Both the position numbers and the translations under genes were made by a program. A stretch of DNA of 64,000 nucleotides, taken from Shimia thalassica. Lineage in GTDB: Bacteria; Pseudomonadota; Alphaproteobacteria; Rhodobacterales; Rhodobacteraceae. The stretch's first letter is position 1. Each line of letters begins with the position of its first letter. The stretch is taken from contig NZ_CYTW01000001.1 of NCBI RefSeq assembly GCF_001458215.1, positions 1,922,001 to 1,986,000 on the forward strand, given 5' to 3'. Under the pieces are notes generated by a model. That model did no database searches and was not told where the DNA came from. It worked only from the letters and a program-made list of their open reading frames with translations. Shown here piece after piece: positions 51,057 through 61,207 of the stretch.

Positions 51057-54000
51057 TTACGACAGCAGATCAAACACTTCTCCGCCAATCTGAAGGTTAA
51101 TGCTTGATTCACCTCCACCATCAACCAAGGCCCAGATGATCTGTTCTGTGGGTCGATAGATCACAAACGCTTCTTCAACGCTGTCCTCACCTGACCGTTC
51201 TCCGGCTGCGGTTGCAGTATGTGTGGTGTTCACCTGGAACTGGCTGCGTGTGGCAGAGCTGTTGCCAAAGTGAAGGATGTCACCTTCCGCGGCGCTATAG
51301 TCCTGCACCCAATCCGATCCGTGATCAAAGATGCCGATATGATAAAAACGATCGGCCCCTGAGCCCCCGTTTAAAAGATCATGACCAAAGCCTCCGTTGA
51401 CAAAGTCGTCCCCGTCGCCGCCAAAAATCTGGTCGGCAAAGGCACTGCCTGTCAGAGTATCGTTGCCGGTGCCACCGATGACCGTGTCGGCACCGAAGCC
51501 ACCTGCAATCGTATCATTGCCTGCATCCCCGCGCAGTTCATCATTGCCATAGCCGCCGTCGATCAGATCATTGCCCGCACCGCCATAGATCACATCGCGC
51601 AGATCGTCCTCGTTGTCGCCACCAATCAATGTGTCGTTGCCGCTTTCGCCATTCAGCGTGTCTCGACCAGAACCGCCCAAAAGACTGTCGGCGCCCTCGC
51701 CCCCGTTCAGGGTATCGTTGCCTCCGAAACCGTAAATTGTATCGTCGCCCAAGCCGCCATTGTATCTGTTGTCGTCTGAATAGGCGAAAATGAGGTCGTT
51801 GGCATCTGTGCCAAGTGTCCTGCCGGGTAAGTTTGACAAGACCTCGCCATAGCTTAGAAACGTATCGGTGAACTGAAAGCCCTCGACATCGTCATTGACT
51901 GCAACCGCGCCAAGCGTTGAGTGCACATTCAGCCCGTTTCCAGTAGACCATGCGTGAATTTGAACATCGGTGCTGGCAACATCGAATAGGACAGTATCAA
52001 CACCATCGCCGCCATGAATCGTGTCGTCGCCCCCTGCCCCTTGCAAGGTATCGTCGCCGCCATTCCCATCCAGAACATTGGTGAATTCATCGCCAATAAG
52101 CAGATCGCCGTAGTCATTCGAGCCTTCAACACGTTCAACATTTGTCAATTCGTGACGGAAGTTTGCGCCGCGCCAAACGCCGGTCGCAATACCGGTTCCA
52201 AGGTTCACCGTGACGGCTTCGACCTGCGATCTGTCATACCGCACGCGGTCAAATCCTCCGCCGCCATCCAGAGTGTCATTGCCCGCCATCAGGATAAAGC
52301 GTTCGTCCGCGTCACTGCCAAAGACGATATCATTTTCCATGGTGGTGCGCAGCTCTGGCACAGAGCCGACAATCGTATCCTCCCCGCCATAACCGTCATT
52401 CGAGACACCGCCGCTACCCAGATCAATCGCAACGCCGGTTCCGGCACGATCATAGTCGCGATAATCGAGACGCACGGTGCCTTCACTGTCTCCGATTATG
52501 ATCCGGTCATTGCCTTCAATGGGCCGGAGAGACATCCAGCCATCGTCAGAAACCGTGACATTCAACACATCATCATATTCGGTGCCTTCGAATGTAAAGG
52601 CATACCCATCCATGGGGTTGCGCACATTGATGATGGACGTGGTTCCGCTGCTGCTTGTGACCGTGCCGGTGTTTGCATTGCCATCAATGACGGCATTGAT
52701 CCCCGCGTTAAGATCCCAGAATTGCAGGATTGCCTCGCCGGTCAGCATCTCGGACAGATCTACGGTATTGTTGCCTTCACCGGGAAGGACGATGTCATAG
52801 CTTCGATCGTTGTTGCCCGGATTGAGATAGTCATCACCTGTCCCGCCGACCAATGTATCTCCGCCGGGGCCGCCACGCAGCGTGTCATTGCCGCCGTTGC
52901 CCACAATGGAATCGTTGCCAGAAAGACCGGAAATATTGTCGTTGCCGGACCCACCCAACAAAACGTCATCCCCACTTGTCGGCGTTGCTGTTGATCCCGT
53001 GGGCAGAATAATGTCCCCATCCTCAAGGTCCAGCTCTTCAACACCAAACAGCACATCTGTACCTTGGCTGGACACAACTGTGACGCCCGCAAGTGTGTCA
53101 CCGGAATACGAGATGTCAGAGATAGACAGGCCGCGATAGAACGCTTCGTCATGGCCGTCACCGCCATAGAGAACATCATCGCCCGCGCCCCCTTCGAGGT
53201 CGTCGTTACCGCCGCCCCCGTTCAGCGTATCATTGCCGCCGTTGCCGGACAGGTAATTGTGCTGACCATCCCCTGTCAGAACATCGTCGTCGTCGCGAGA
53301 TCCCCGCACTTCTTCGACATTACTAAAGGTGTGATCAAAACTTTCCCCGTTCCATGTCCCGCGTGCCACACCAGCCGCGATGTTTACCGTCACGGGCCCA
53401 ACGCCCGAACGATCAAAGCGCAGGACATCCCAACCCGCGCCAGCGTTCAGCGTGTCGTTGCCTTGATGCAGAATGAACCGTTCGTCGCCGGCACTGCCGG
53501 TGATGGTATCGTTCTGATCGGTGCCTTCAATTTCAACCCGTATCGAGGTGTCGTTGATATTGATGGTGTCTCGGCCGCCAAACCCGTCGTTGGTCGCGAC
53601 CCCTTGGTTGAGGTTTACGTTCACACCAGTTGTGGCTGGCACACCCGACGAACTCCCCCAATATCCAAGGCGAATAATGTTGCCACCATCCAGGTTGAAG
53701 GTGTCATTGCCCTCGCCTCCGGCAATGCCAACCCACGAATTGTTTGGGTTCATGTTCACGTTAAACGTGTCAGCATGCGCAGTTGCGTCAAGCCAAGTTC
53801 CAGTCCCGATGGAGTAATCGGAAGCAAAGTGGAAATCGACAAGCACATCATTTCCATTGGCCCCTTTTAGGACATCAGCGATATGATGCTCGTAATCGAG
53901 ATTGACTGTGATGCCACTGTTTAAAAGGTGGTAATCCAACCGGTGAAACGTTGAAGTGTTCAATTCGGTCAGCGCAAAAATATCATTACCGGCGGAACCA

Positions 54001-54599
54001 ATCAGAAGATCCTGATAGTCGTTTTCCTCTGGCATATAAATATCGTTGCCAGCCGTCCCCATAAGCGTATCACTGCCTATTGTTCCCTGGATTACATTGT
54101 CTGCTTCAGTCGTAATCCCTAATAGGCTGCTGAGAGGAATATTGGTGTTGGGCGCCAACGGACCACTGGTTGGTGCGGCTCGAACCTGCGTGATCAAACT
54201 ATTTAGCGCAGTCAACTCAGCCAACGAGTTGACTGCTGGGAAAGGTGCTCCACCAAGCGCAAAGACATGCTCGATCGAGGTTCCGTTTCCAGTATCCATC
54301 CAGAAAGTAGCAACGGTCGTTTGGTTGCCTTGCCAAGTCAGTTGACCAACATGAGAATAGAGGTCGTTTGAATCCAAATCATACCCAAGGGCGTTGATGG
54401 CGATACCAATTATGCCTGTCGTATCAATGTCGACTTCACTAATTCCACCATCGTTGGTTCCTAAAACGGTGTAGCTGAAGGAATTTGTACTGTCCTCGGT
54501 GACGATGCGAAGCGTTGACGAATGTGAATCAACTTGTTCGTAGTTTCCGGCTGTTTCTAGACTGTGGATCGTAAAACCGGACAATGTATAGATTGTCAT
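51057..54599 (-). CDS. RTX (hemolysin-type Ca2+-binding repeat) secreted protein
   Basis: 1180 residues, no N-terminal signal peptide. Residues 1-165 form a unique N-terminal domain; from about 170 onward there are many GGxGxDxLx nonapeptides in four clusters (near 180-260, 445-480, 545-600, 845-1085), and a C-terminal DRFYHIGIFDHGSDWV...GDILHFG segment like type I secretion tails. Two modules (about 325-485 and 720-865) are duplicates. No protease, lipase or other catalytic motif seen. ATG 54599 has GGAGG five bases upstream. No type I secretion genes adjacent. Likely extracellular or surface protein. Confidence 0.88.
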   Translation of the reverse strand: MTIYTLSGFTIHSLETAGNYEQVDSHSSTLRIVTEDSTNSFSYTVLGTNDGGISEVDIDTTGIIGIAINALGYDLDSNDLYSHVGQLTWQGNQTTVATFWMDTGNGTSIEHVFALGGAPFPAVNSLAELTALNSLITQVRAAPTSGPLAPNTNIPLSSLLGITTEADNVIQGTIGSDTLMGTAGNDIYMPEENDYQDLLIGSAGNDIFALTELNTSTFHRLDYHLLNSGITVNLDYEHHIADVLKGANGNDVLVDFHFASDYSIGTGTWLDATAHADTFNVNMNPNNSWVGIAGGEGNDTFNLDGGNIIRLGYWGSSSGVPATTGVNVNLNQGVATNDGFGGRDTININDTSIRVEIEGTDQNDTITGSAGDERFILHQGNDTLNAGAGWDVLRFDRSGVGPVTVNIAAGVARGTWNGESFDHTFSNVEEVRGSRDDDDVLTGDGQHNYLSGNGGNDTLNGGGGNDDLEGGAGDDVLYGGDGHDEAFYRGLSISDISYSGDTLAGVTVVSSQGTDVLFGVEELDLEDGDIILPTGSTATPTSGDDVLLGGSGNDNISGLSGNDSIVGNGGNDTLRGGPGGDTLVGGTGDDYLNPGNNDRSYDIVLPGEGNNTVDLSEMLTGEAILQFWDLNAGINAVIDGNANTGTVTSSSGTTSIINVRNPMDGYAFTFEGTEYDDVLNVTVSDDGWMSLRPIEGNDRIIIGDSEGTVRLDYRDYDRAGTGVAIDLGSGGVSNDGYGGEDTIVGSVPELRTTMENDIVFGSDADERFILMAGNDTLDGGGGFDRVRYDRSQVEAVTVNLGTGIATGVWRGANFRHELTNVERVEGSNDYGDLLIGDEFTNVLDGNGGDDTLQGAGGDDTIHGGDGVDTVLFDVASTDVQIHAWSTGNGLNVHSTLGAVAVNDDVEGFQFTDTFLSYGEVLSNLPGRTLGTDANDLIFAYSDDNRYNGGLGDDTIYGFGGNDTLNGGEGADSLLGGSGRDTLNGESGNDTLIGGDNEDDLRDVIYGGAGNDLIDGGYGNDELRGDAGNDTIAGGFGADTVIGGTGNDTLTGSAFADQIFGGDGDDFVNGGFGHDLLNGGSGADRFYHIGIFDHGSDWVQDYSAAEGDILHFGNSSATRSQFQVNTTHTATAAGERSGEDSVEEAFVIYRPTEQIIWALVDGGGESSINLQIGGEVFDLLS

Positions 54600-54900
54600 A
54601 TGTGCCTCCAAAAAAGCAAAGTTGAAACGCAAAAATCAAATGCATCCGAATACGGATTCATATCTCAATTGCTGAATTTTGGAGGGGATAACCTCTTAAA
54701 GCAAGGAACTTTTGTGTGGGTCCCCTCCTCAAGCGAGGGGTATTGAACCCAAGGTGGATTGGCACTTGCGTCAAAAAAAATGTCTGGAGAAAAGACGTTA
54801 GTATTAAAAATAAGTGATTAATGATGAAATTGAAGCGGTCAAGTTCACGCCCGGATCGAAGAAAACAGTGTTTTCCTTCGATCCAGAACGAGAAGACAGT
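54600..54900. other. Region between RTX gene and phoB
   Basis: 301 bases. Promoter area of the RTX gene (AT-rich 54600-54680), a hairpin CCCCTC / GAGGGG near 54722-54740, and a phoB-proximal hairpin GGATCGAAG / CTTCGATCC at 54853-54884 that may end the pho operon. No gene seen. Confidence 0.55.
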
Positions 54901-55590
54901 TCATCCCAGCGCGTACCCTGCCCCGCGCACGGTGCGCAGCGGGTCTTCGCCACCGTGTACGCACAAAGCTTTGCGCAGGCGTCCAATGTGAACGTCCACG
55001 GTGCGGCTATCGACATAGATATCGCGGCCCCAAACCCGATCCAGAAGCTGTTCACGGCTCCAGACACGGCCCGGTTTCTCCATAAACGTGGACAACAAAC
55101 GAAACTCGGTTGGCCCCAGTTTGAGAGATTTTTCGTCACGCGTCACACGGTGCGTTTCCGCATCCAGCATGATGTCCTGATACTCAAGGCGCTGCCCGAC
55201 AGACGCAGGGCGCACGCGGCGCAACTGGCTGCGCACCCGTGCCATGAGTTCAAGAACCGAATACGGTTTGACAACATAGTCGTCTGCACCGGTCTCGAGC
55301 CCCCTGACGCGATCCACTTCTTCGGAGCGCGCAGACAGCATGATAACCGGAATACCGCTTGTCTGGGCCTTGGTTTTCAAACGACGGCAAATCTCGATTC
55401 CCGAAATTCCCGGCAGCATCCAGTCCAGAACAATAATGTCCGGAACCTCTTCCTGAACCAGCAACAGGGCTTCGTCGCCATCCGCGGCAGATACAACCTC
55501 AAAACCTTCTGCCTTGAGGTTATAGGACAGAACTTCGCGTTGTGCGGGTTCGTCTTCGACGACCAAAACGGTGGGATGATCATGTGCCAT
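54901..55590 (-). CDS. phoB: Phosphate regulon response regulator PhoB
   Basis: 229 residues: receiver domain with phospho-Asp in IIVLDWMLPGISG, LSARSEE, VVKPYS; winged-helix output (KLGPTEFRLLSTFM; SRTVDVHIGRLRKAL; RTVRGAGYAL). Last gene of phoR-pstSCAB-phoU-phoB. Phosphorylated by PhoR under low phosphate; expected to bind the Pho box at 61149-61181. Confidence 0.96.
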   Translation of the reverse strand: MAHDHPTVLVVEDEPAQREVLSYNLKAEGFEVVSAADGDEALLLVQEEVPDIIVLDWMLPGISGIEICRRLKTKAQTSGIPVIMLSARSEEVDRVRGLETGADDYVVKPYSVLELMARVRSQLRRVRPASVGQRLEYQDIMLDAETHRVTRDEKSLKLGPTEFRLLSTFMEKPGRVWSREQLLDRVWGRDIYVDSRTVDVHIGRLRKALCVHGGEDPLRTVRGAGYALG

Positions 55591-55610
55591 AATAATGGAC
55601 CTTGATACAG

Positions 55611-56324
55611 TTAGTCAGAAAGGTGCAGTTCCGCACGATAATGGTCTTCGCGCGGGCGGTTTTCGTCGGGCAATGCCCCCGTCACCAGATAGATCACCTG
55701 TTCGGCAATCGACGTCACGTGGTCGCCCATACGCTCGGTATTCTTGGCGATGAAATGCAGGTGCATACAGGGCGTGATATAGCGCGGGTCTTCCATCATG
55801 AAGGTCAGGAATTCACGGAACAAGGCGTTATACATCTGATCGATGTCGCGGTCGCGTTCCAGAATATCGCGCGCCAGTTCGGCATCCCGCTGGATATAGG
55901 CATCCAGCGCATCCTTGAGCATCAACTGTACTTCGCGGGCCATGCGCCGCAACGCACTTCGGGCGCCTTCAACCGGTGTCATATGCACCAGAACACTGGT
56001 CCGTTTGGCCATATTCTTGGCATAGTCGCCAATCCGCTCGAGGTTGCCCGCGACCTTCATCACAGACAAGGCCACCCGCAGATCGACGGCTGTGGGTGAA
56101 CGCAGTGCGATCAACTTGAAAGCTTCGTCATTTACACGCTGTTCCAGCGCATCAATGGCTTTGTCGTTTGCGCGCACTTGCTCGGCAAGTTCTTCATCGC
56201 GGTTCTTGAGCGATTTGGACGCATCCAGAATGGCCTCTTCGACCAGACCGCCCATCTTCATGATATGTGCCTGAATTTGTTCCAATTCAGCGTCAAACGA
56301 AGAGACAATATGTTTGTCGTTCAT
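55611..56324 (-). CDS. phoU: Phosphate-specific transport regulator PhoU
   Basis: 237 residues, two three-helix PhoU repeats with metal-binding E/D-x3-D patterns (ERIGDYAKNMAKR; TERMGDHVTSIAEQ). Links the Pst transporter to PhoR. 12 bases after pstB, 20 before phoB. Confidence 0.96.
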   Translation of the reverse strand: MNDKHIVSSFDAELEQIQAHIMKMGGLVEEAILDASKSLKNRDEELAEQVRANDKAIDALEQRVNDEAFKLIALRSPTAVDLRVALSVMKVAGNLERIGDYAKNMAKRTSVLVHMTPVEGARSALRRMAREVQLMLKDALDAYIQRDAELARDILERDRDIDQMYNALFREFLTFMMEDPRYITPCMHLHFIAKNTERMGDHVTSIAEQVIYLVTGALPDENRPREDHYRAELHLSD

Positions 56325-56336
56325 CTGTTGAACTCC

Positions 56337-57134
56337 TTACCCGATCCGGCCCGTGATATAGCTCTCGGTGCGTTCATCTTTGGGATTGGTGAAAATGTTT
56401 GCGGTGTCGTCATACTCGACCAGATGGCCAAGGTGGAAAAACGCTGTTTTCTGGCTGACACGCGCGGCCTGTTGCATCGAGTGGGTCACGATGACAACGG
56501 AATACCGCGAACGCAGCTCGTCGATCAGCTCTTCGACCTGAGCCGTTGCAATCGGGTCAAGCGCCGAACAGGGCTCGTCCATCAAGAGAACTTCGGGTTC
56601 AGTCGCAACGGCGCGTGCAATACACAAACGCTGTTGCTGTCCGCCGGAAAGACCTGTGCCCGGTGCGTCCAGACGATCTTTGACCTCGTTCCAGATCGCG
56701 CCACGACGCAGCGCTTTTTCAACGATCTCGTCCAGTTCGGCCTTGTTCTTAGCCAGACCATGAATGCGGGGGCCATAGGCCACGTTGTCATAAATCGACT
56801 TCGGGAAGGGGTTCGGTTTCTGGAACACCATGCCGACTTTGGCGCGCAACTGAACCGGGTCAACGCGCTTGTCATAGATGTCTTCGCCATCCAGAAGGAT
56901 ATCGCCTTCGACGCGGCAAATATCGATGGTGTCATTCATCCGGTTCAGACAGCGCAGGAATGTCGACTTGCCACATCCAGACGGGCCGATAAACGCCGTT
57001 ACGGTTTTGTCCTGGACTTCGATGTCCACGTCTTTGATGGCGTGGGTTTCGCCATAGTAGACCTGTACCTTCTTGGCAGAGATCTTGATGTCTTTTTGTT
57101 CCACGGTGGCCCCCAGATTAGGTGCATCATACAT
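56337..57134 (-). CDS. pstB: Phosphate ABC transporter ATP-binding protein
   Basis: 265 residues. Walker [11 protein letters not shown]-loop VFQKPNPFP (typical of PstB), signature LSGGQQQR, Walker [14 protein letters not shown]-loop THSMQQA. Cytosolic ATPase of PstSCAB. Confidence 0.98.
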   Translation of the reverse strand: MYDAPNLGATVEQKDIKISAKKVQVYYGETHAIKDVDIEVQDKTVTAFIGPSGCGKSTFLRCLNRMNDTIDICRVEGDILLDGEDIYDKRVDPVQLRAKVGMVFQKPNPFPKSIYDNVAYGPRIHGLAKNKAELDEIVEKALRRGAIWNEVKDRLDAPGTGLSGGQQQRLCIARAVATEPEVLLMDEPCSALDPIATAQVEELIDELRSRYSVVIVTHSMQQAARVSQKTAFFHLGHLVEYDDTANIFTNPKDERTESYITGRIG

Positions 57135-57154
57135 TATTGTGTTTCCTTCGGGCT

Positions 57155-58507
57155 TTACCAGCGGCGCTCAAAGCGGCGGCGGAGGACGATTGCGATGGCA
57201 TTCATGGCCAACAGGAAGACGAGAAGAACGATAATCGCGCCCGAAGCTCTTTCGACAAAAGCAGGGTCTGCCCGTTGGGTCCAGTTATAAACCTGAACCG
57301 GAAGCGCGGCAGCGGGGTCAAAAAAGCCTTCTGGCGGAGCGGCTGGGAATTCGCGAACGAAGGCAACCATACCGATCAAAAGCAACGGTGCGGTTTCACC
57401 AAGCGCCTGAGCCAGACCAATGATGGTCCCTGTCAGGATACCGGGCGCCGCCAAGGGCAGGACGTGATGGAACACCGCCTGCATTTTTGATGCCCCGACG
57501 CCCAGTGCGGCATCGCGAATGGACGGTGGCACAGCCTTAAGAGAGGCGCGGGTCGCGATGATGATTGTTGGCAAGGTCATGAGCGTCAGCACCAATCCCC
57601 CCACAATCGGGGCAGACTGCGGCAACCCCATAAAGTTGATAAAGATCGAAAGACCAAGGATACCGAACACAATGGACGGCACAGCCGCCAGGTTCGAAAT
57701 GTTGACCTCGACAATATCGGTGATCCAGTTCTTGGGGGCAAATTCTTCAAGATAGATCGACGCGGCCACACCAATTGGCAATGTCAGGCACAACACAACA
57801 ATCATCATGTAGAAGGACCCGAGGATCGCAACACCAAGACCGGCCGCTTCGGGGCGGTTTTCCGAACCGTCTGCGCGGGTCAGAAAGCCCATATTGAACG
57901 ATGTTTGGAGGCTGCCTTCAGCCTTGAGCTGATCCGCCAGCATCAGCTGTTCGGTAGACACGTTTTTGTCGAGCTTTGCGCTCTCCATTGTCACGCGGCC
58001 TTTGAAATAACCATCAATCCGACCCGACGCGAGAAACTTGAACGACACCGTTTCACCAATCATTTCCGGATTGGCCAAAACAAAGCGGCGCATTTCAGCG
58101 GGGCCTTCTTTTGAAATCATCTTGGCGGCCTTTTTGGCGCTCAGACCTTCAACGCCGACATTTGGATCTTCAAACTTCTTCTCAAAGGATTTCGCAATCA
58201 AAGGTGCATAGCCGAAGGTGGACACCTTGGCGATTTTCTCAAGATTGCCAGAGCCGTCTTTGTCAAGTTTTGCGGGGTCCAGATAGACATCCATCGTGAT
58301 GAAGGTCTGGCGGAAAGCGGACGAGCCGTTGTTGAGGATTGACCCGACAAGACCGATCAATGCCAGAATGGCGATGACGATGGCCACCACGCCATAGGCG
58401 CGAAAGCGGGCTTCTGCTGCATTGCGTCGCTTGGTGCGTTCATCAACGGCAATAAGCGAGGTTTTGAGTGCCTTCTTGGGGGCACCGTTGTTCGTCGCGT
58501 CGGTCAT
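57155..58507 (-). CDS. pstA: Phosphate ABC transporter permease PstA, extended
   Basis: 450 residues, longer than the usual 280-300 because a periplasmic insert of about 170 residues follows the first helix (near 40-60). Permease core from about 220: [15 protein letters not shown]-type loop [20 protein letters not shown] region. The long form is typical of alphaproteobacteria. Start overlaps pstC stop (ATGA). Confidence 0.94.
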   Translation of the reverse strand: MTDATNNGAPKKALKTSLIAVDERTKRRNAAEARFRAYGVVAIVIAILALIGLVGSILNNGSSAFRQTFITMDVYLDPAKLDKDGSGNLEKIAKVSTFGYAPLIAKSFEKKFEDPNVGVEGLSAKKAAKMISKEGPAEMRRFVLANPEMIGETVSFKFLASGRIDGYFKGRVTMESAKLDKNVSTEQLMLADQLKAEGSLQTSFNMGFLTRADGSENRPEAAGLGVAILGSFYMMIVVLCLTLPIGVAASIYLEEFAPKNWITDIVEVNISNLAAVPSIVFGILGLSIFINFMGLPQSAPIVGGLVLTLMTLPTIIIATRASLKAVPPSIRDAALGVGASKMQAVFHHVLPLAAPGILTGTIIGLAQALGETAPLLLIGMVAFVREFPAAPPEGFFDPAAALPVQVYNWTQRADPAFVERASGAIIVLLVFLLAMNAIAIVLRRRFERRW

Positions 58508-59964
58508 TCGTACTGCTCCCGGTACTTGCGAACGATATAGAGGGCCAGGACATTCAGTCCGAGCGTGACTACAAAGAGTGACAGACCCAGTGCGAAGGCA
58601 ACCAGCGTTTCAGGGCTGGCGAATTCTGTATCACCGGTCAGCTGGCTGACGATCTTGACTGTGATCGTTGTCATGGCTTCAAAGGGATTGAGGTCAAGCT
58701 TGGCCGCGGCCCCTGCCCCCATCACCACGATCATGGTTTCTCCGATGGCGCGCGAGGCTGCCAGAAGAACCGCACCGACAATGCCCGGAAGGGCTGCGGG
58801 CAGGATGACCTGTTTCACGGTTTCGGATTGCGTCGCCCCAAGACCGTAAGAGCCATCGCGCATTGCCTGTGGGACGGCATTGATCACGTCGTCCGACAGA
58901 GACGAGACAAACGGGATCAGCATGATCCCCATGACAATCCCTGCTGTCATAACAGAGGACGAAGAGGTCCCGAGCCCCAAGGGCTGTGCGAAATAGTCCC
59001 GCAGCAACGGGCCCACTGTGATCAGGGCAAAGAGACCGTAAACGATGGTCGGGATACCCGCCAGAATTTCAATCGCGGGCTTCACGATAGAGCGCACTTT
59101 GCGGGTTGCATATTCCGACAGGTAAATCGCAACAAGCAATCCGATTGGCACGGCAAAAACCAAAGCCACAAAGGACACATAGAGCGTGCCCCACAAAAGC
59201 GGCAGGATCCCGAGATCAGACCCGCCCGTGAATTGCGGGTTCCATGTCAGGCTGAACAAAAAGTCTTTGGCCGGATACAGGCGGAAGAAATGCGCGGTCT
59301 CGAACAACAGCGATGCAATGATGCCGATCGTGGTCAAAATGGCCACTGTCGAAGACAGGATCAACAGCGCCTTTACCGCGGTTTCCGACACGTTGCGCGC
59401 CCGGAAATCCGGTTTGATACGGGACAGGGAAAACACGGCCCCGCCCAAGCTCAGAAGGATCACGATAATGGCCATTGCACTGCGCAGTGTCGCGGTCATT
59501 TCGCGGTAGGTCTTGGAGGCGACAAGGACGCTTTCTTTGACCTCTGAGGCCAGTGCGACCCCGACCGAACCAAGCAAAGCACGCACATCAGACTGATCCG
59601 CGCTCAGGGCGCCGAGCTGGTCTTCTGTCAGGGCACCCGTTGCGATGGCCACATCCAGACCTGTCGCGATGCGGCGCACATCTGCCATCACCAATCCACG
59701 AGAACTGCCCTCGGCGATATCCGACGGCGCGATCATGTTCGTGATCTGGCTTTCCACCAAAATGGGTTGCAACAGCAACCATCCAAAAGCCACAAGCAGC
59801 GCGGGAACCGCTGCTGCCAAAAATACAGTCTGGCCATAGTATCCGGGCAACGAGTGCAATTGACGAATGTTGCCATTCACCGCGCTCAAAGAACGGGATC
59901 GACCAATAAAAAAGCCGGCAGTCGCAATTGCGATGACGACGAGGATGACGAGACCGGCGCTCAT
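58504..59964 (-). CDS. pstC: Phosphate ABC transporter permease PstC, extended
   Basis: 486 residues versus about 300 in E. coli; extra N-terminal helices and a periplasmic stretch (about 1-190). Core has LVAIYLSEYAT, EILAGIPTIVYGLFAL and GLGATQSETVKQVILP. Follows an attenuator hairpin after pstS. Confidence 0.94.
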   Translation of the reverse strand: MSAGLVILVVIAIATAGFFIGRSRSLSAVNGNIRQLHSLPGYYGQTVFLAAAVPALLVAFGWLLLQPILVESQITNMIAPSDIAEGSSRGLVMADVRRIATGLDVAIATGALTEDQLGALSADQSDVRALLGSVGVALASEVKESVLVASKTYREMTATLRSAMAIIVILLSLGGAVFSLSRIKPDFRARNVSETAVKALLILSSTVAILTTIGIIASLLFETAHFFRLYPAKDFLFSLTWNPQFTGGSDLGILPLLWGTLYVSFVALVFAVPIGLLVAIYLSEYATRKVRSIVKPAIEILAGIPTIVYGLFALITVGPLLRDYFAQPLGLGTSSSSVMTAGIVMGIMLIPFVSSLSDDVINAVPQAMRDGSYGLGATQSETVKQVILPAALPGIVGAVLLAASRAIGETMIVVMGAGAAAKLDLNPFEAMTTITVKIVSQLTGDTEFASPETLVAFALGLSLFVVTLGLNVLALYIVRKYREQYE

Positions 59965-59997
59965 GGGTGCTCCAACGCGATAGTCGTGGACAGGAAA

Positions 59998-60026
59998 AAG
60001 GTGGCGCCCGGAACAGGCGCCACCTT
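59998..60026 (-). terminator. Attenuator between pstS and pstC
   Basis: Perfect 11-bp stem AAGGTGGCGCC / GGCGCCACCTT with a 7-base loop and TTT tail on the minus strand, 15 bases after pstS. It should let pstS mRNA exceed that of the permease genes. Confidence 0.8.
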
Positions 60027-60041
60027 GGATTTAGGGAACGC

Positions 60042-61076
60042 TTAGTTCAGCGGAGCCATCGAGACGCCAGTCGAAACCATTTCTTGGGTTTTCGCCAGCT
60101 CTGGGTCCGACACGAGGCCGTATTCAGCCAATGGGCCGTCTGGACCAGCCATGTCGTCCGACACGAAGAAGTCGATGTACTCTTGCAGGCCTGGGATCAC
60201 ACCCAGGTGTGCTTTCTTGACGTAGAAGAACAAGGGGCGCGATACAGGGTATTCACCCGAAGCAACTGTTTCGGTCGACGGTGTCACGTCGTCCATTGTC
60301 GCAACGATCAGCTTGTCCGTGTTGTTCTGGTAGAAAGACAGGCCAAAGACGCCGATGGCTTGTGGGTTTGCATCAAGACGCGCGAGGGTCTCGGTGTAGT
60401 CACCGTCGATGTCAACCGAAAGACCGTCTGTACGCAGCGCGTGACAGGCTTTCTTTGCTTTCTTCTTGTCGCCACCGTTGGCTTCTGTGAAGATGTCATA
60501 GGCGCCAGTTGCTTTACAGCCAGCTTCCAGAACTTTTTTGTCGAACACTTCACGTGTACCGTGCTTGGTGCCTGGGATGAACGCCAGGATTTCGTTAGCA
60601 GGCAGATCAGCGTTTACGTCAGCCCAAGTTTTTGCAGGGTTAGCAACCAGTTTGCCATCTACAACAACTTCTTTGGCGATTGCCGAGAACCAGTCAGCTG
60701 GTGTGAAGGCAAACGAAGGACCGTTGATGTCCGACGCAAAGACGATGCCGTCATAGCCAAAGCGGACTTCCATGATTTCGTTGACGCCGTTCGAGGCACA
60801 CAGTTCGATGTCCGAAGGCTTGATGCGCGAGGACGAGTTTGCGATGTCGATGGTGTTTTCGCCAACACCTTCACACATTGCTTTACGGCCTGCGCCCGAA
60901 CCACCACCTTCAACAACAGGTGTCGGGAAGTCAAAGTTTTCACCAAATGCTTCAGCAACGATAGTAGCGTAAGGCAGAACGGTCGAAGACCCTTTGATCT
61001 GCAGCTGATCGCGGGCAGAGGCGGTTGTGGCAGCGGCGATGATGGCCAGAGCCGAGGCGGTCAGTTTTACCGACAT
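60042..61076 (-). CDS. pstS: Phosphate-binding protein PstS
   Basis: 344 residues. Signal peptide (LTASALAIIAAATTASA, cleavage before RDQ), then QIKGSSTVLPYATIVAEAF, the phosphate-binding start, and GAGRKAMCEG. Periplasmic binding protein of PstSCAB. ATG 61076 with GGAG upstream. Pho box lies 73-105 bases upstream. Confidence 0.96.
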   Translation of the reverse strand: MSVKLTASALAIIAAATTASARDQLQIKGSSTVLPYATIVAEAFGENFDFPTPVVEGGGSGAGRKAMCEGVGENTIDIANSSSRIKPSDIELCASNGVNEIMEVRFGYDGIVFASDINGPSFAFTPADWFSAIAKEVVVDGKLVANPAKTWADVNADLPANEILAFIPGTKHGTREVFDKKVLEAGCKATGAYDIFTEANGGDKKKAKKACHALRTDGLSVDIDGDYTETLARLDANPQAIGVFGLSFYQNNTDKLIVATMDDVTPSTETVASGEYPVSRPLFFYVKKAHLGVIPGLQEYIDFFVSDDMAGPDGPLAEYGLVSDPELAKTQEMVSTGVSMAPLN

Positions 61077-61148
61077 GAGAAATAACTCCATTGGTTTTGG
61101 CCATCCGACTGTGACGACCTTGAGAGCGTGCTAAGTCTCTCTGACAAA

Positions 61149-61181
61149 GCTTTTGTGACGGGTTTGTAACGCTTTTGTGAC
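61149..61181 (-). promoter_or_regulatory. Pho box before pstS
   Basis: Three consecutive 11-bp units on the minus strand: GTCACAAAAGC, GTTACAAACCC, GTCACAAAAGC, matching the 7+4 spacing of PhoB direct repeats (consensus CTGTCAT). Lies between phoR stop and pstS start. Confidence 0.85.
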
Positions 61182-61207
61182 ACCACGAGAAATCCGCGTT
61201 TCTTTCG

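Noticed and set aside
51380..53870. Long plus-strand reading frames and regular DNA repeats inside the RTX gene, looking at first like a separate coding strand or an array
   Set aside because: They mirror the GGxGxDxLx codons of the minus-strand gene; spacing is irregular as DNA and there are no spacers as in CRISPR.
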